From CAINDR01 sp964495615 (GTDB lineage: Bacteria > Patescibacteriota > Patescibacteriia > Patescibacteriales > UBA12465): a DNA stretch of 34,198 nucleotides. This document shows positions 7,759-16,889 of the stretch, one piece after another. Within the stretch, counting starts at the first letter, position 1; the number at the start of each line of letters is the position of its first letter. The stretch lies in contig CAZBVX010000004.1 in assembly GCA_964495615.1 (NCBI GenBank), positions 1 through 34,198 of the forward strand, in the 5' to 3' direction. Below the pieces are notes generated by a model, which was given only the letters and a program-made list of their open reading frames with translations, was not told the DNA's origin and did no database searches. A program made the position numbers and the translations under genes.

Positions 7759-9678
7759 TTATTGAACCTTTCCGGAATTATTCAAACTCGCAATATCATC
7801 ATCTTCCAGTTTGGAAGTTTTTGGCGCGGTGTTTAGTTTTATTTCGGAATTATTTTCCAAATCAATCGCACTAACCGTTGAACCAGGAGAAATAATTAAA
7901 ATTTTATTTTGATCATTAATTGTTGGAATCAAACTAAGACTAAATTCACCCTCAACCGTCGCTACCGACAAAGGAATTCTTCCCAAATCCCAAATCACCT
8001 GATTCAAAACTTGATCATAATAAATACTCCCTGCTTGCACTTTTGTTCGACCTTCAAAGCTAGTATTTGGCGGCAAGGATAGAGAAACCTTGGTCTTGTC
8101 CAATTCGTGAAGTGTGTTGTTGAGACGCCAATAAACCCGCAAGGAGGTTTTTTCACCAACCTTTGGCGGCAAAGGTCCTTCACCGACTGGCAAATTATCT
8201 TCGTTAAAATAAAGAATTTTCTCCGAGAAAGCCAAATCGCTATTCAAACTGCTGTTAATTACGTTGCTGCGATTAAATTCACTGTTTGAGGTATTACTAT
8301 CGACATTAAATTGAGCATAGCTTTTGATGGAAAAATTTGTTCCCAAGTCTGAGCTGGAAAAATTTTTCAATTTTACAGAAAAACTCAAATCCCCCTCTTG
8401 TCCGGGCTTTATCTCCACCAAGGCTGGTGCTTCATCTTTGGTCCAAGTAATAATGCCATTTTTCAGTCTACCGTTTGATTCAGCTTCAAGAGTACTCCAG
8501 TCAACAAAAGGACTATCGATTACTGCACTAATTGCAATATTTTTTAGAGACTTGGATCCACGATTAGAGTAAGAGATGGTATAGCTGAGCGTTTCGCCAA
8601 AATTTGCTGCTCGATCGCCCTGGCTGCCGTTCACCGTCATGGTTAAATTCAAATCATTTTTTATCACATCAACTCCTGCGCGTTTTTCAAAAAAAGTCAG
8701 CAAAGATCCGTCAGTATCTTGAACCGAAAAACGAACAACAATTTCTGCCCGACCCTGATCAGTATTTTTTATCTTAAATTGAAAAGGCAAAACTATCTCT
8801 GAAGAAGAAGCTTTTACTCCAGCCACTTCCCAATGATTATCATTTTTTTTGATTAGCCAAGAAGAGGAAGTGGCAATATTTTCCGGATCAATAATTGCCG
8901 CCGAAGAAGGAACTTCAAAATCAATACGGAAATTTTCAATTGATAAATTTTCAAAATTAGAAATTTTTAAAGATAAATTATTTTCTGCGCCAGCCAAAGC
9001 AGCACTTGGATAATCGACTTCTGCTCGAAAACCAATAGCGTTGATTTGTGTTGAGGCAGAGGCTTCTTTTTTTAAATCGCTAGAAAAATCTGCTTGGCGA
9101 TAAAATAATTTTCCATAAATAGTGTTGGCAGAATTTTCTTGGTTAATTATTCTACCTCTCACCACGAATGATTTGCCCGCACTAGAAACCAGATCAGCAA
9201 TGGTCCAATAATTATTTCCAGAAGTTGGTGCTAGTTCCGAACTAATAAAAACAAAGTTTTCCGGATAAGCGAGTTCCAATTTGACGGACTTGATTGTTGA
9301 CCCTGAATTATTTTTCAAGATGATTTGATAATCAAAATCTTGCCCAGCTACTACTTTCTCGGGAGCATTGATCATTATTTCAACTTCATTTTTTTGTGAT
9401 GGTGAAAAAACTAATAAAATCGCCCAAACCGCTAAGCCGATAAAAGATAAGCCGACTAGCCAACGAAAAATCATTACCACTGCTTGGCGGCGAGCTCTTT
9501 TTTCTAATTTTTGAACATCGACCAACTTTCCATTTTCATCACGATAAATTTCTGATAAGCGGCCGTTGATATCTTCGCCTCGCTCTTGATTTTTTATTTG
9601 ACGATTAAAACTGCGAATTTCTTCGTCAGTTGGTAAAGGCCTTTCAATAAAATGCGGTTCGACAATCTTTTTTGACAT
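7759..9678 (-). CDS. Membrane-anchored extracellular repeat-domain protein (DUF11-like), function unknown
   Basis: A 639-residue protein with a charged N-terminal segment of about 65 residues, one membrane helix (about 69-91) and a long C-terminal region of Ser/Asn-rich beta-sandwich-like repeats. Segments such as KVVAGQDFDYQIILKNNSG and GETLSYTISYSNRG resemble the DUF11 / conserved-repeat domains of bacterial surface proteins. The basic RARR before the helix suggests the N-terminus stays inside and the repeats face out. It ends 6 nt before tgt and starts 4 nt after the DUF4012 gene, so it is probably in the same envelope operon. No catalytic motif is seen. Likely a structural or adhesive surface protein; this is inference. 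Confidence 0.75.
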   Translation of the reverse strand: MSKKIVEPHFIERPLPTDEEIRSFNRQIKNQERGEDINGRLSEIYRDENGKLVDVQKLEKRARRQAVVMIFRWLVGLSFIGLAVWAILLVFSPSQKNEVEIMINAPEKVVAGQDFDYQIILKNNSGSTIKSVKLELAYPENFVFISSELAPTSGNNYWTIADLVSSAGKSFVVRGRIINQENSANTIYGKLFYRQADFSSDLKKEASASTQINAIGFRAEVDYPSAALAGAENNLSLKISNFENLSIENFRIDFEVPSSAAIIDPENIATSSSWLIKKNDNHWEVAGVKASSSEIVLPFQFKIKNTDQGRAEIVVRFSVQDTDGSLLTFFEKRAGVDVIKNDLNLTMTVNGSQGDRAANFGETLSYTISYSNRGSKSLKNIAISAVIDSPFVDWSTLEAESNGRLKNGIITWTKDEAPALVEIKPGQEGDLSFSVKLKNFSSSDLGTNFSIKSYAQFNVDSNTSNSEFNRSNVINSSLNSDLAFSEKILYFNEDNLPVGEGPLPPKVGEKTSLRVYWRLNNTLHELDKTKVSLSLPPNTSFEGRTKVQAGSIYYDQVLNQVIWDLGRIPLSVATVEGEFSLSLIPTINDQNKILIISPGSTVSAIDLENNSEIKLNTAPKTSKLEDDDIASLNNSGKVQ

Positions 9679-9682
9679 ATGA

Positions 9683-12094
9683 TTAATTATTAGATTTTAA
9701 TATTGCGCCAAAACTTTGGTCAGTATCCAGTAAACCACTCTTCTGCCAACCAGAAACATCAATCTTTTTTTGTTCTGGATAAGTCCAAAGATTGGTGAAT
9801 TGTTGATTATCTATCTTCAGAATGCTGGAAAATTCAGAAGGTTTTGCGCCCGGCTGTTTTTGAATCAATAAAGAATAAGAGGTAAGTTTTTCCGTTTCAC
9901 CAAAAATATAATAGAGTAATTTTTCACCCCAATCAACTAACTGCTGATTGGCAAAGGTGAGTTTTTGCGGCAGAAGATAGGTGAACTCGACAATATTTTC
10001 ACCACCAGGATCAGTAATTAGCCAATTGGCAAAAACCGTCTTGCCGTTTTCGTTATAAACCATCGTACCATTAGCTGTCTTTTGCGCCCGTCCTTCTCCT
10101 TCGCTGATAATTGGACGACTTTCCCAAGAGCTATCGGCTTTCTTGAACAAAGTTGAAGTTGGCGCTTTAAAACCGCTAGCAGAAATCAATTTGCTTCCCT
10201 CGGGGACATAAATTCTCAGCCAATCGACATTTTTCATGCCGAATAATTTTTCTCCTTTAACACCGTGATGCTGCCTAATAATTCTAACCGTGTTAGTAAT
10301 TTTTCCATCAGCGGAAATATTGGTGCTTTGTTCAATTTTTTCGGTCATTTTGTAGTCGCTTTTTCCGCCGCTGATATTGGTGTGGACTACCATCAAGTAA
10401 TCACCGGAGACTTTTTCTTGACGTCCAGCCCAATTATATTTTTCAACTTCGGCTTGTAGCTCTGGATCGCTAAAATTAAACATCAACTGTTTTTGAGATA
10501 AACTTTTTTCCAATAATTTTAATAACTTCACCAAATTTTCCCGATCAACTTTTTTTGGTAATTCGGTTAATATCTTGGCAGTCAAATCGCCAATAATTTT
10601 TTTTGGCTTCTTGTCTTTATTTCTTTCCAAGTCCTGTTTTATTTCTATGACTGTCTTTGTTGTTTCTTCTCTTGATTCAACCGCTTTGAAATCATCAACA
10701 GACAAATAACCCTCTTTTACCAAATTATCTTTTTCGGCAATCTGCTGGGTTAGTTCATAAAAATTTTGAGAATCAATTACAACTCCATATTCTTTCATCA
10801 AATCAATCGGCCCAGTAATTTCCAATAAACCGGAGATAATATCGGGAGTGAAAGCAATCACACCGTCAACTGTCGGACCACCGCTTTTTTCATAGAACCA
10901 GCGAATATTCTCAGCCGACAAAGACCAGTCCGGAAACCAATTGGCATCCCAAAAAAACCAGCGTGGAGCAATCAAATGCAAGGCTTCGGGTGATTTGATA
11001 AAAGCGGTTAAGCTGCCCTTGGTATCATAAGTTCCTCCACCGGGAATTTCTAAATTTTTTATTTTCCCGCCGCTAAAATCAATCAAAGCGTAACTGCCCA
11101 TAAATCCACCACCACCTCTCATTTCGGTATTGTTTTGAAAAATTAACAAATATCTTTGATTGCGACTAACACCGAATAATTTTCCAAATTGATCAGCTTT
11201 CGAAATAACTTCTGCCAATAGTTCATTGAGCATCAAAGCTTTTTGTTTCAAGTCTAAAAATTGTTGGCGATATTTTTCCGGCAAAGCTTGCGAGTCAATA
11301 TCTTCCAAAATTATTGAAAGTTCTTTGGAATTTTCTAAAACAATTTTTCCCTCGATGGAAAAATTTTTCAGAGAATCTTGCGGTTTCTCTTGTGAAAATA
11401 GAGCATCAATTGCTCTGGTGAGATGTTCGCCCATTTTCGACGCCAGAATTCCAGCTTGTAAAAATTTCTTGCCGCTCGCCGCCAACTGCAATTCTTCATT
11501 TCCCGAAAGAGCCGCCAACTGCAACAATGATTCATCAATATTTTTTAAATCATTTTCTGCTTGCAAAAAATGATTAGCTGCCCCTGAAAAATCATTGGAA
11601 GCCAGTTTCAAATCCAACTGGGAAGCAGCAGAAGCTGCGGACATCAAATCATTAATCGCCAAATGAGAATTGGCGGTAATTCTTTCTTTCAAAGCTTGCG
11701 GATCAAAAACTTTGTAATAAGCCAGTAGCTTCAAGGGGATAAAAATAATCAAGAGCGCAAAAAATAAAGAAACAGCCCTTCCTTGAAAGGTATGCTTGAA
11801 GCGTTTTTTTTCAAAAGCACTGAAAGAATCTCTAACCTCTTCTGCTCGCTGATCCAAAAAAACATTTTGATAATGATGCTTGGTGAGCGGTTTAAAGAAA
11901 AAAGGGAGTGAAGATACTACTCGCTCAGATTTCCAAGAAGCTTTATTTTTTTTCTTTTTTGGCAAAGAAACAGCACTCAGATGAAATGGTTCTTTTTTTC
12001 TCAAATCAATAACAAAACTAGCATCCTCAGAACGCAGCTGATTCAGGGACACCGACAAAGAAAATCTTTTGTTTTGTTTTTTTGGTTTAGGCAT
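9683..12094 (-). CDS. DUF4012 domain membrane protein
   Basis: An 803-residue protein with a basic, Lys/Ser-rich cytoplasmic N-terminus, one membrane helix near 107-126, a helical region (about 140-300) and the DUF4012 core. The core signature is YLLIFQNNTEMRGGGGFMGS (residues 315-334), matching the NNxExRxxGGF motif of the family. DUF4012 proteins are common in CPR and some Gram-positive genomes and often sit beside glycosyltransferases, but their biochemical role is unknown. Here a GT4 gene overlaps its start by 8 nt and a repeat-domain surface protein follows by 4 nt, suggesting a shared task in surface glycan or appendage assembly (inference). Confidence 0.88.
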   Translation of the reverse strand: MPKPKKQNKRFSLSVSLNQLRSEDASFVIDLRKKEPFHLSAVSLPKKKKNKASWKSERVVSSLPFFFKPLTKHHYQNVFLDQRAEEVRDSFSAFEKKRFKHTFQGRAVSLFFALLIIFIPLKLLAYYKVFDPQALKERITANSHLAINDLMSAASAASQLDLKLASNDFSGAANHFLQAENDLKNIDESLLQLAALSGNEELQLAASGKKFLQAGILASKMGEHLTRAIDALFSQEKPQDSLKNFSIEGKIVLENSKELSIILEDIDSQALPEKYRQQFLDLKQKALMLNELLAEVISKADQFGKLFGVSRNQRYLLIFQNNTEMRGGGGFMGSYALIDFSGGKIKNLEIPGGGTYDTKGSLTAFIKSPEALHLIAPRWFFWDANWFPDWSLSAENIRWFYEKSGGPTVDGVIAFTPDIISGLLEITGPIDLMKEYGVVIDSQNFYELTQQIAEKDNLVKEGYLSVDDFKAVESREETTKTVIEIKQDLERNKDKKPKKIIGDLTAKILTELPKKVDRENLVKLLKLLEKSLSQKQLMFNFSDPELQAEVEKYNWAGRQEKVSGDYLMVVHTNISGGKSDYKMTEKIEQSTNISADGKITNTVRIIRQHHGVKGEKLFGMKNVDWLRIYVPEGSKLISASGFKAPTSTLFKKADSSWESRPIISEGEGRAQKTANGTMVYNENGKTVFANWLITDPGGENIVEFTYLLPQKLTFANQQLVDWGEKLLYYIFGETEKLTSYSLLIQKQPGAKPSEFSSILKIDNQQFTNLWTYPEQKKIDVSGWQKSGLLDTDQSFGAILKSNN

Positions 12095-13247
12095 TATTTT
12101 TTAAACACTTTTTATAGATTGCCAAAGTTTTGGTGGCGCAATCCTGCCAGCTATAAATTTTTATTCTCTCTTTTCCAGCCAATTTCAAACTTTCTCTCAA
12201 CTCCGGATAATAGTAGATTTTCTCCATTTTTTTTAGAAAGTCTTCTTTGGAATATGGATCAAAATACAAAGCGGCTGAGCCAAGGATTTCCGGCAGGCTC
12301 CCCTCGCTTGAACTAAGAACTGGACAATTTTGAGACATTGCTTCTAATGGTGGCAGACCGAAACCTTCATAAAAAGAAGGAAAAACATAAAAAAGAGCTT
12401 GCGAAAAAAAAGCGGCTAAATCTTCGTCTGGCACATATCCTGGAAAATGCAAATTTTTAATAGCCATTTTTTTTGCTATTTCCTTGATCTGTAAATAAAA
12501 ATGATCTTCTTTCCCAACCAAAACCAGAGAAATTTTTTCTTCTGGATATTTTTTTTGAAAATCAACAAAAGTATTTAATAAACCCTCAAGATTCTTGTGC
12601 GGATAAGCATTGCCGACATAAAGAATAAATTTCCCGTCAATATTGTACTTTTTGAGAACTTCTGAATTATTTTCAGAGTTTGAAGAGAGAAAATTATCAG
12701 CAACCCCTTCATGAGTGACTTCAATTTTTTTTGGAGAGACTTTAAATTGTTTGGCAATATCATCGGCTGTGAACTGAGAAACGGTAATAATTTTTTGAGA
12801 AAATTTTATTGCATGCTTAATAACTAAACGATAAGCAAAGTTTTTCAAGCGATAGAGCCAAGGGCTAAGCAAGGTGGCCTTCAAAGAAGGAAATTTGGTT
12901 AAAATCAAATCATGAATCGTAACTACAAAAGGAGAAAAATATAGAATCGGAACATTAAAATGAGTGAAATGAAGTAAGTCTAATTTTTTCTTATAAAAAA
13001 TAAAAGGCAAAATGACTTGTTCCGCCAAAGAATACCAGCGAATATTTATTTTTATTTTTTGATAATTTTTAGTAGGAAGAGAAAAGTCATCAAAATTTTC
13101 TGGACTTAAAAAAATAAAATAATCAGCTTCTTGATCCAGAGAGACTAGACGATCAGTGATTTCTTGGGTGTAACGACCCAGCCCCTTCCCGGAAGGCCCA
13201 TAAAATCTGGCATCAATACCAATTCTGGTTTTTCTTTGTTTTTCCAT
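12087..13247 (-). CDS. Glycosyltransferase family 4 (GT-B fold)
   Basis: A 386-residue cytoplasmic glycosyltransferase. The N-terminal acceptor domain starts with IGIDARFYGPSGKGLGRYTQ. The C-terminal donor-binding domain has ILYVGNAYPHKNLEGLL, then FPGYVPDEDLAAFFSQA, and the family EX7E element within SFYEGFGLPPLEAMSQNCP, with its glutamates in YEGFGLPPLE, followed by EGSLPEILG. This is the mannosyl/rhamnosyl-type GT4 layout; the sugar cannot be read from sequence. It overlaps the DUF4012 gene by 8 nt and lies 11 nt after the membrane-protein gene, so it is part of the envelope operon. There is no Shine-Dalgarno before its ATG. Confidence 0.92.
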   Translation of the reverse strand: MEKQRKTRIGIDARFYGPSGKGLGRYTQEITDRLVSLDQEADYFIFLSPENFDDFSLPTKNYQKIKINIRWYSLAEQVILPFIFYKKKLDLLHFTHFNVPILYFSPFVVTIHDLILTKFPSLKATLLSPWLYRLKNFAYRLVIKHAIKFSQKIITVSQFTADDIAKQFKVSPKKIEVTHEGVADNFLSSNSENNSEVLKKYNIDGKFILYVGNAYPHKNLEGLLNTFVDFQKKYPEEKISLVLVGKEDHFYLQIKEIAKKMAIKNLHFPGYVPDEDLAAFFSQALFYVFPSFYEGFGLPPLEAMSQNCPVLSSSEGSLPEILGSAALYFDPYSKEDFLKKMEKIYYYPELRESLKLAGKERIKIYSWQDCATKTLAIYKKCLKNNA

Positions 13248-13258
13248 TTTTTTAATAA

Positions 13259-14683
13259 TTAAGCGAAAGGAAGATTTTGCGGCGGAACATCTTTTTCAAC
13301 AACATCAATTTTTTCTTCTACCTTTTCATTTTTCGTCGGTTTTTCATTGAAAATATCATCCGGAATATATTTTTCTTCGCTAAACAAAGGCAAGCTGGCT
13401 GGGGCTTCGGCTTTTCTTCCCGGAGCCATTTGAATCATTGGCGCTTTTACTGAGGCCTCTACTGGGAAGTGCCAAATAGTCGCTAATTCTTCAATTGTAT
13501 AAACACCGGGAGCGCGTCCAGCACCTCCTGAACGACCAATATAGTTGTTGATTAAACGAGTTTTTTTCTCTTGCATGCGCGCCGTTTTGTTGAAATAAGC
13601 AGTTTTGGTCATAGTGTATTCACCGTCCGGTTTAAAACTATTGAGATCCAAATCAATAAATTGTTTAACATAACCAACAAAACCACTAGCCACCTTGGGC
13701 TTGTTCATCATTTCTTTTTTGGCCAAATAAACAACCCTCATTTTAGCTTGAAAACCAAGCTGAGAAGCTTTTCTTTGAATTGCTTCTATTTTTTTCTTTT
13801 GTACCGGGGTCAATTCCATCATCGAAAGCGGTTTTTTTTCATCTTTTTTTGCTGCCTCATAAGGACCAAATAATTCGAAAACTGCTTCACTAAGATTATG
13901 GATGATTGGCGCTAGACGATCAAAAAGATCTTCTTTGGCTTTTGCTTTTTTGCCTAAAATTTTGTCAACTTCTGCATCGGCAGCTTTTACCCAGTCAAAA
14001 CCGCAAGGAATAACAATGATTTGATACCAAAATTGCTCACCCGGACGAAGAGAGCTGCAAAGATCCATCAAAGAAGCCATCGGATCCTTGAATTGGGTTT
14101 CCAGAGGTCCCATTTTGTGTTCAAATTCTTGATAGGTTTTAATTGGGTAAGGATAAGCTTTTTGCTGAATAAATTCCGCGCCCCAAATATCATATTCCTC
14201 ATCCGGAAAACTCAAAGGCATTCCCTCGGTGTAGTCATCGACCTCTGTGATTTCCGCATCTGGATATTGAGAATAAACTGCCGACTCAATCAAGTTTCGC
14301 CAATGAGCGGGAGTTCTAATTAAAAATTGCGTATAGCCGTCAATACTAACAATTTCAAAACTAAAAGATAATTGATATAATCCTTCAAACCATTTTTCAA
14401 AAAAATTAACTTGTCCGTGAGCACCGCCAAGATAGGTAAAAAGATTTTCTGTCGCCTTTGGCGATTGCTCATTCCCTTTCGGAATATCAATAGCTAATAG
14501 AACAAATTTATTGGTGGAAGACCAAATAGTTTGTAAGCGAATTAGCCATAATTGAAGAGCAGCTTTGATAAACAACCAAGCCAAAATCATCCAACCAAAA
14601 TACAAAAAAAACTTCCAAAGCATCTGCTCCGGTGGAAGGCTGACAAAATCAAGAATTGGCGTCAAATCGACAACGACGTCCAT
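13259..14683 (-). CDS. Membrane protein resembling the N-terminal half of CPR type IV secretion-like ATPases (DUF8128-like)
   Basis: A 474-residue protein with one membrane segment (about 22-47) and a soluble region that recalls the part preceding the ATPase in CPR HerA/VirB4/TraC-like proteins. Examples are SFSFEIVSIDGYTQFLIRTP, YSQYPDAEITEVDDY and, near the end, YTIEELATIWHFPVEASVKAP followed by GRKAEAPASLPLF. In those ATPases the Walker domain comes right after this last element, but here the protein ends with an acidic tail and no Walker motif. It may act as the membrane partner of an ATPase encoded elsewhere. The family match is from memory and moderate. It is the first gene after a promoter at 14710-14738 and leads the envelope operon. 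Confidence 0.6.
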   Translation of the reverse strand: MDVVVDLTPILDFVSLPPEQMLWKFFLYFGWMILAWLFIKAALQLWLIRLQTIWSSTNKFVLLAIDIPKGNEQSPKATENLFTYLGGAHGQVNFFEKWFEGLYQLSFSFEIVSIDGYTQFLIRTPAHWRNLIESAVYSQYPDAEITEVDDYTEGMPLSFPDEEYDIWGAEFIQQKAYPYPIKTYQEFEHKMGPLETQFKDPMASLMDLCSSLRPGEQFWYQIIVIPCGFDWVKAADAEVDKILGKKAKAKEDLFDRLAPIIHNLSEAVFELFGPYEAAKKDEKKPLSMMELTPVQKKKIEAIQRKASQLGFQAKMRVVYLAKKEMMNKPKVASGFVGYVKQFIDLDLNSFKPDGEYTMTKTAYFNKTARMQEKKTRLINNYIGRSGGAGRAPGVYTIEELATIWHFPVEASVKAPMIQMAPGRKAEAPASLPLFSEEKYIPDDIFNEKPTKNEKVEEKIDVVEKDVPPQNLPFA

Positions 14684-14709
14684 AAAAAAATGATAATATA
14701 TTTACCTTT

Positions 14710-14738
14710 ATTTTATCACACAAATTAGCAAAAAACAA
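14710..14738 (-). promoter_or_regulatory. Promoter of the envelope operon
   Basis: On the minus strand TTGTTT (14733-14738) is followed after 17 bp by TAAAAT (14710-14715). The -35 sits in the T-tract of the terminator of the preceding gene, so one unit ends as the next begins. Transcription would start about 20 nt before the ATG at 14683. The hexamers are fair rather than perfect. Confidence 0.5.
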
Positions 14739-14765
14739 AAACGCCTCAGAGTTAATCTGAGACGT
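14731..14765 (-). terminator. Rho-independent terminator of the sigma4-HARE gene
   Basis: An inverted repeat of ACG-x-CTCAGA and TCTGAG-x-CGT (14741-14765, 5-nt loop) is followed on the minus strand by TTTTGTTTTT. A shorter T-run is also present on the other strand, so it could work in both directions. It lies 27 nt after the stop of the gene at 14792. Confidence 0.8.
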
Positions 14766-14791
14766 TTTATTTTTGAGAAAAAAATAACAAA

Positions 14792-15823
14792 TTAATTATT
14801 CCACTCCTTCAATCCATACATTCCGCGACCAGTTAAAATATAGCGATTATCGAGAATTAATTCATTATGAACAGTCGCTGGATTGGCAGTTTTTTTATCA
14901 AAACCAACTTCATTAATTCTGCGAGCAATTTCGGTAAAATGCAAAGGTTCGCCAGCATTTTTCAAAACTAAAAATATTTTATCATTGATAGTTTTTGGCT
15001 TGACTTCGTGCCAAGAAGCAATTCCCCAATAACCGAATTTGTTTCTTTCTAGATTTTTGATGGCTTGCATCAAGGAATAAAGAATTTTGTTGCTATTGAT
15101 TATTTCTGCTTTATCTGGGAAAGCTTGGCTTTTTAGAATCTTGAACAAATCAACTTCTTTTTCTTTTTTTAATTTTTCTTGATATTGATTATATGAATCC
15201 AGCTCTTTCAAAAGTTGCAATAATTCTTCGGTGCTTAAAGTTTTTTTGAAAGTTTCTATTTTGGTCATCAAGTCTTCGGCCAAGGCCTCCAAGTGCTCTG
15301 TGGAAGTTTCTTTCAATTTTAAAGAAGAATTAAATTTTTCTGATTCGGAAAGCAATTCAAAATCATTGTTCAAAACGCGAGAAAGCAAAAAATCAAAATG
15401 ATTGCGATAGGTGCTTCTTTCTTTCTCATCATTTTCTTTCTTTCCGTCAATTATTTCTAAACAAGCTACCGTTAAAATATCCAATAAATAATCGCGACGC
15501 ATCAAGCCCCCATGTTGATCCAACAAAGTTTCAACAACCTCTTTTAGGACTGCTAGATTTTCTTCAAGAGAATCTAGTTTTTTGATTTTTTTCAAACTAG
15601 ATGATTCGATTTGACGGACTCTTTCGCGAGTCAATTGGTGAATTTTGCCAATTTTTTCTAGAGTCTCTTTTTTGTCTCCATTCAAACCGAAACGACGAAC
15701 CAAAACATCCTTTTCGCGATCCATTAAATCACTAAAAAGGCTAGAAACTATTGAAATAGCGTCTAATTTAGAAGCTTCTTCGCCACGTTTTTCTTCAATT
15801 AGGGTCTCAAAAATACTTTCCAT
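14792..15823 (-). CDS. Sigma-70 region 4 / HARE-HTH fusion protein, putative transcription regulator
   Basis: A 343-residue protein with two recognisable DNA- or RNA-polymerase-linked domains. Residues about 28-82 are a sigma-70 region 4 helix-turn-helix: LMDREKDVLVRRFGLNG, then TLEKIGKIHQLTRERVRQIE. Residues about 277-343 match the HARE-HTH fold found in the RNA polymerase delta subunit (KIFLVLKNAGEPLHFTEIAR, ending YILTGRGMYGLKEW). A Glu/Lys-rich helical linker joins them. There is no sigma region 2, so it cannot melt a promoter alone and is not a full sigma factor. I choose the ATG at 15823; the longer TTG-started frame to 15913 begins inside the -35 box of this gene's promoter. Own promoter and terminator make it monocistronic. 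Confidence 0.8.
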   Translation of the reverse strand: MESIFETLIEEKRGEEASKLDAISIVSSLFSDLMDREKDVLVRRFGLNGDKKETLEKIGKIHQLTRERVRQIESSSLKKIKKLDSLEENLAVLKEVVETLLDQHGGLMRRDYLLDILTVACLEIIDGKKENDEKERSTYRNHFDFLLSRVLNNDFELLSESEKFNSSLKLKETSTEHLEALAEDLMTKIETFKKTLSTEELLQLLKELDSYNQYQEKLKKEKEVDLFKILKSQAFPDKAEIINSNKILYSLMQAIKNLERNKFGYWGIASWHEVKPKTINDKIFLVLKNAGEPLHFTEIARRINEVGFDKKTANPATVHNELILDNRYILTGRGMYGLKEWNN

Positions 15824-15884
15824 ATTGATAATTACTTGCCCAAAAAAAATAATGGCCAAGTGTGCTATTTTTTGTTCAAGGATA

Positions 15885-15913
15885 ACTTTATCACGATAAC
15901 ATTTTTTAGTCAA
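15885..15913 (-). promoter_or_regulatory. Promoter of the sigma4-HARE gene
   Basis: On the minus strand TTGACT (15908-15913) is followed after exactly 17 bp by TAAAGT (15885-15890), with a TG one base before the -10 (extended -10). The start of transcription would be near 15878, about 55 nt before the ATG at 15823. This promoter explains why the TTG at 15913 should not be read as a start codon. Confidence 0.65.
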
Positions 15914-15934
15914 GAGGAAGAAAAAACCTGGTAA

Positions 15935-16885
15935 TTATTGGCGTTTTTTGTTAATTTTTGACAAAATAGCACGATATTCAGGCAAAATAAATCTTTCTTT
16001 AAATAAAACAAAAATAAACATTGAAAAAATCGAAATAATAATTTTAATTCTGGAAAACCAATTCTGCTTTTTAAAATATTTCGCATAAATCAAGTGCTGA
16101 TTAACAAAAGACCAGCGGCGAACCTTTTGGCTTTTATTTTTTCGGTCTTTCAAGGCCGCAAAAATACCTCTTCCAGGATCGGCAGCGGTGCGATCATGCC
16201 AGGCAATTGCTTCTTTAACACAAATCGCTTTTCCACCAGCCAAAAAGAGGCGATAAGCCAAATCACAATCTTCTTTATACATAAACATTCTTTCGTCAAA
16301 ATATTCGCCATCAAGGGAAATCTTATTGAGCGCAGACATTCGAAACAAAGCCGCCGCTCCAGAAGGCCCAATAATTTCCAGATCATCAAAACTTCCATCA
16401 TCAACCATTCCTTGACCAAGATCAACAAAACGCAAACCCGGCAAAAGCAATAAGCCGCAGGTATCAATAATCTTTTCTTTCGGTTTTTCAGGAAATGGCC
16501 AACGATAAAGTTTTGGACAAACCGAGAAAAGTTCGGCATCCTTTTCCAAGGATTCTACTAATTTTTTGATACTATCTTTTTCCAAGAGAACGTCTGGATT
16601 CATCATTAAAAAATATTCTGCCTGGGATTGATTAGCTAATTGAAGCAAATGATTGTAGGACTTGGCAAAACCAAAATTGTGATTTTGAGCAATCACCTGG
16701 AAATTTGGATAATTTTCCGCAATAAATTCCTGATTGAGATAATAGTTTTCACTATTGTCAAAAATGACTACCGAATAGTCATTTTGAGAAAGAAAATCCA
16801 AAGCTGAAGAAAGACTGGCTAGACTTTCTGATAAATATTTCAGAGAAGACTCTCCATAAGTGATCAGGCCAATAAATAATTTCAT
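15935..16885 (-). CDS. Glycosyltransferase family 2 (rhamnosyltransferase-like)
   Basis: A 316-residue GT-A enzyme. It shows the nucleotide-binding start LFIGLITYGESSLKYL, SVVIFDNSEN, the metal/sugar-binding element in FLMMNPDVLLE (NPD in place of DxD), GPSGAAALFRMSAL, and the late acidic motif FMYKEDCDLAYRLFLAGG. A hydrophobic C-terminal segment (IIISIFSMFIFVLF) may anchor it to the membrane. This layout matches WbbL/RfbF-type enzymes that add rhamnose or related sugars to surface polysaccharides. It starts 4 nt after the stop of the dTDP-sugar gene rfbA, consistent with using a dTDP-sugar made by its neighbours. The exact donor is inferred from context. Confidence 0.9.
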   Translation of the reverse strand: MKLFIGLITYGESSLKYLSESLASLSSALDFLSQNDYSVVIFDNSENYYLNQEFIAENYPNFQVIAQNHNFGFAKSYNHLLQLANQSQAEYFLMMNPDVLLEKDSIKKLVESLEKDAELFSVCPKLYRWPFPEKPKEKIIDTCGLLLLPGLRFVDLGQGMVDDGSFDDLEIIGPSGAAALFRMSALNKISLDGEYFDERMFMYKEDCDLAYRLFLAGGKAICVKEAIAWHDRTAADPGRGIFAALKDRKNKSQKVRRWSFVNQHLIYAKYFKKQNWFSRIKIIISIFSMFIFVLFKERFILPEYRAILSKINKKRQ

Positions 16886-16889
16886 AAAA

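Noticed and set aside
13571..14323. Two plus-strand frames of 100 codons inside the DUF8128-like gene
   Set aside because: Shadows of the minus-strand gene; rich in Phe/Arg/His as expected from antisense of AT-rich code, with no domain.
15824..15913. Longer N-terminus of the sigma4-HARE protein from a TTG at 15913
   Set aside because: That TTG is the first part of a TTGACT -35 box with a well-placed -10, and the added 30 residues do not resemble the family.
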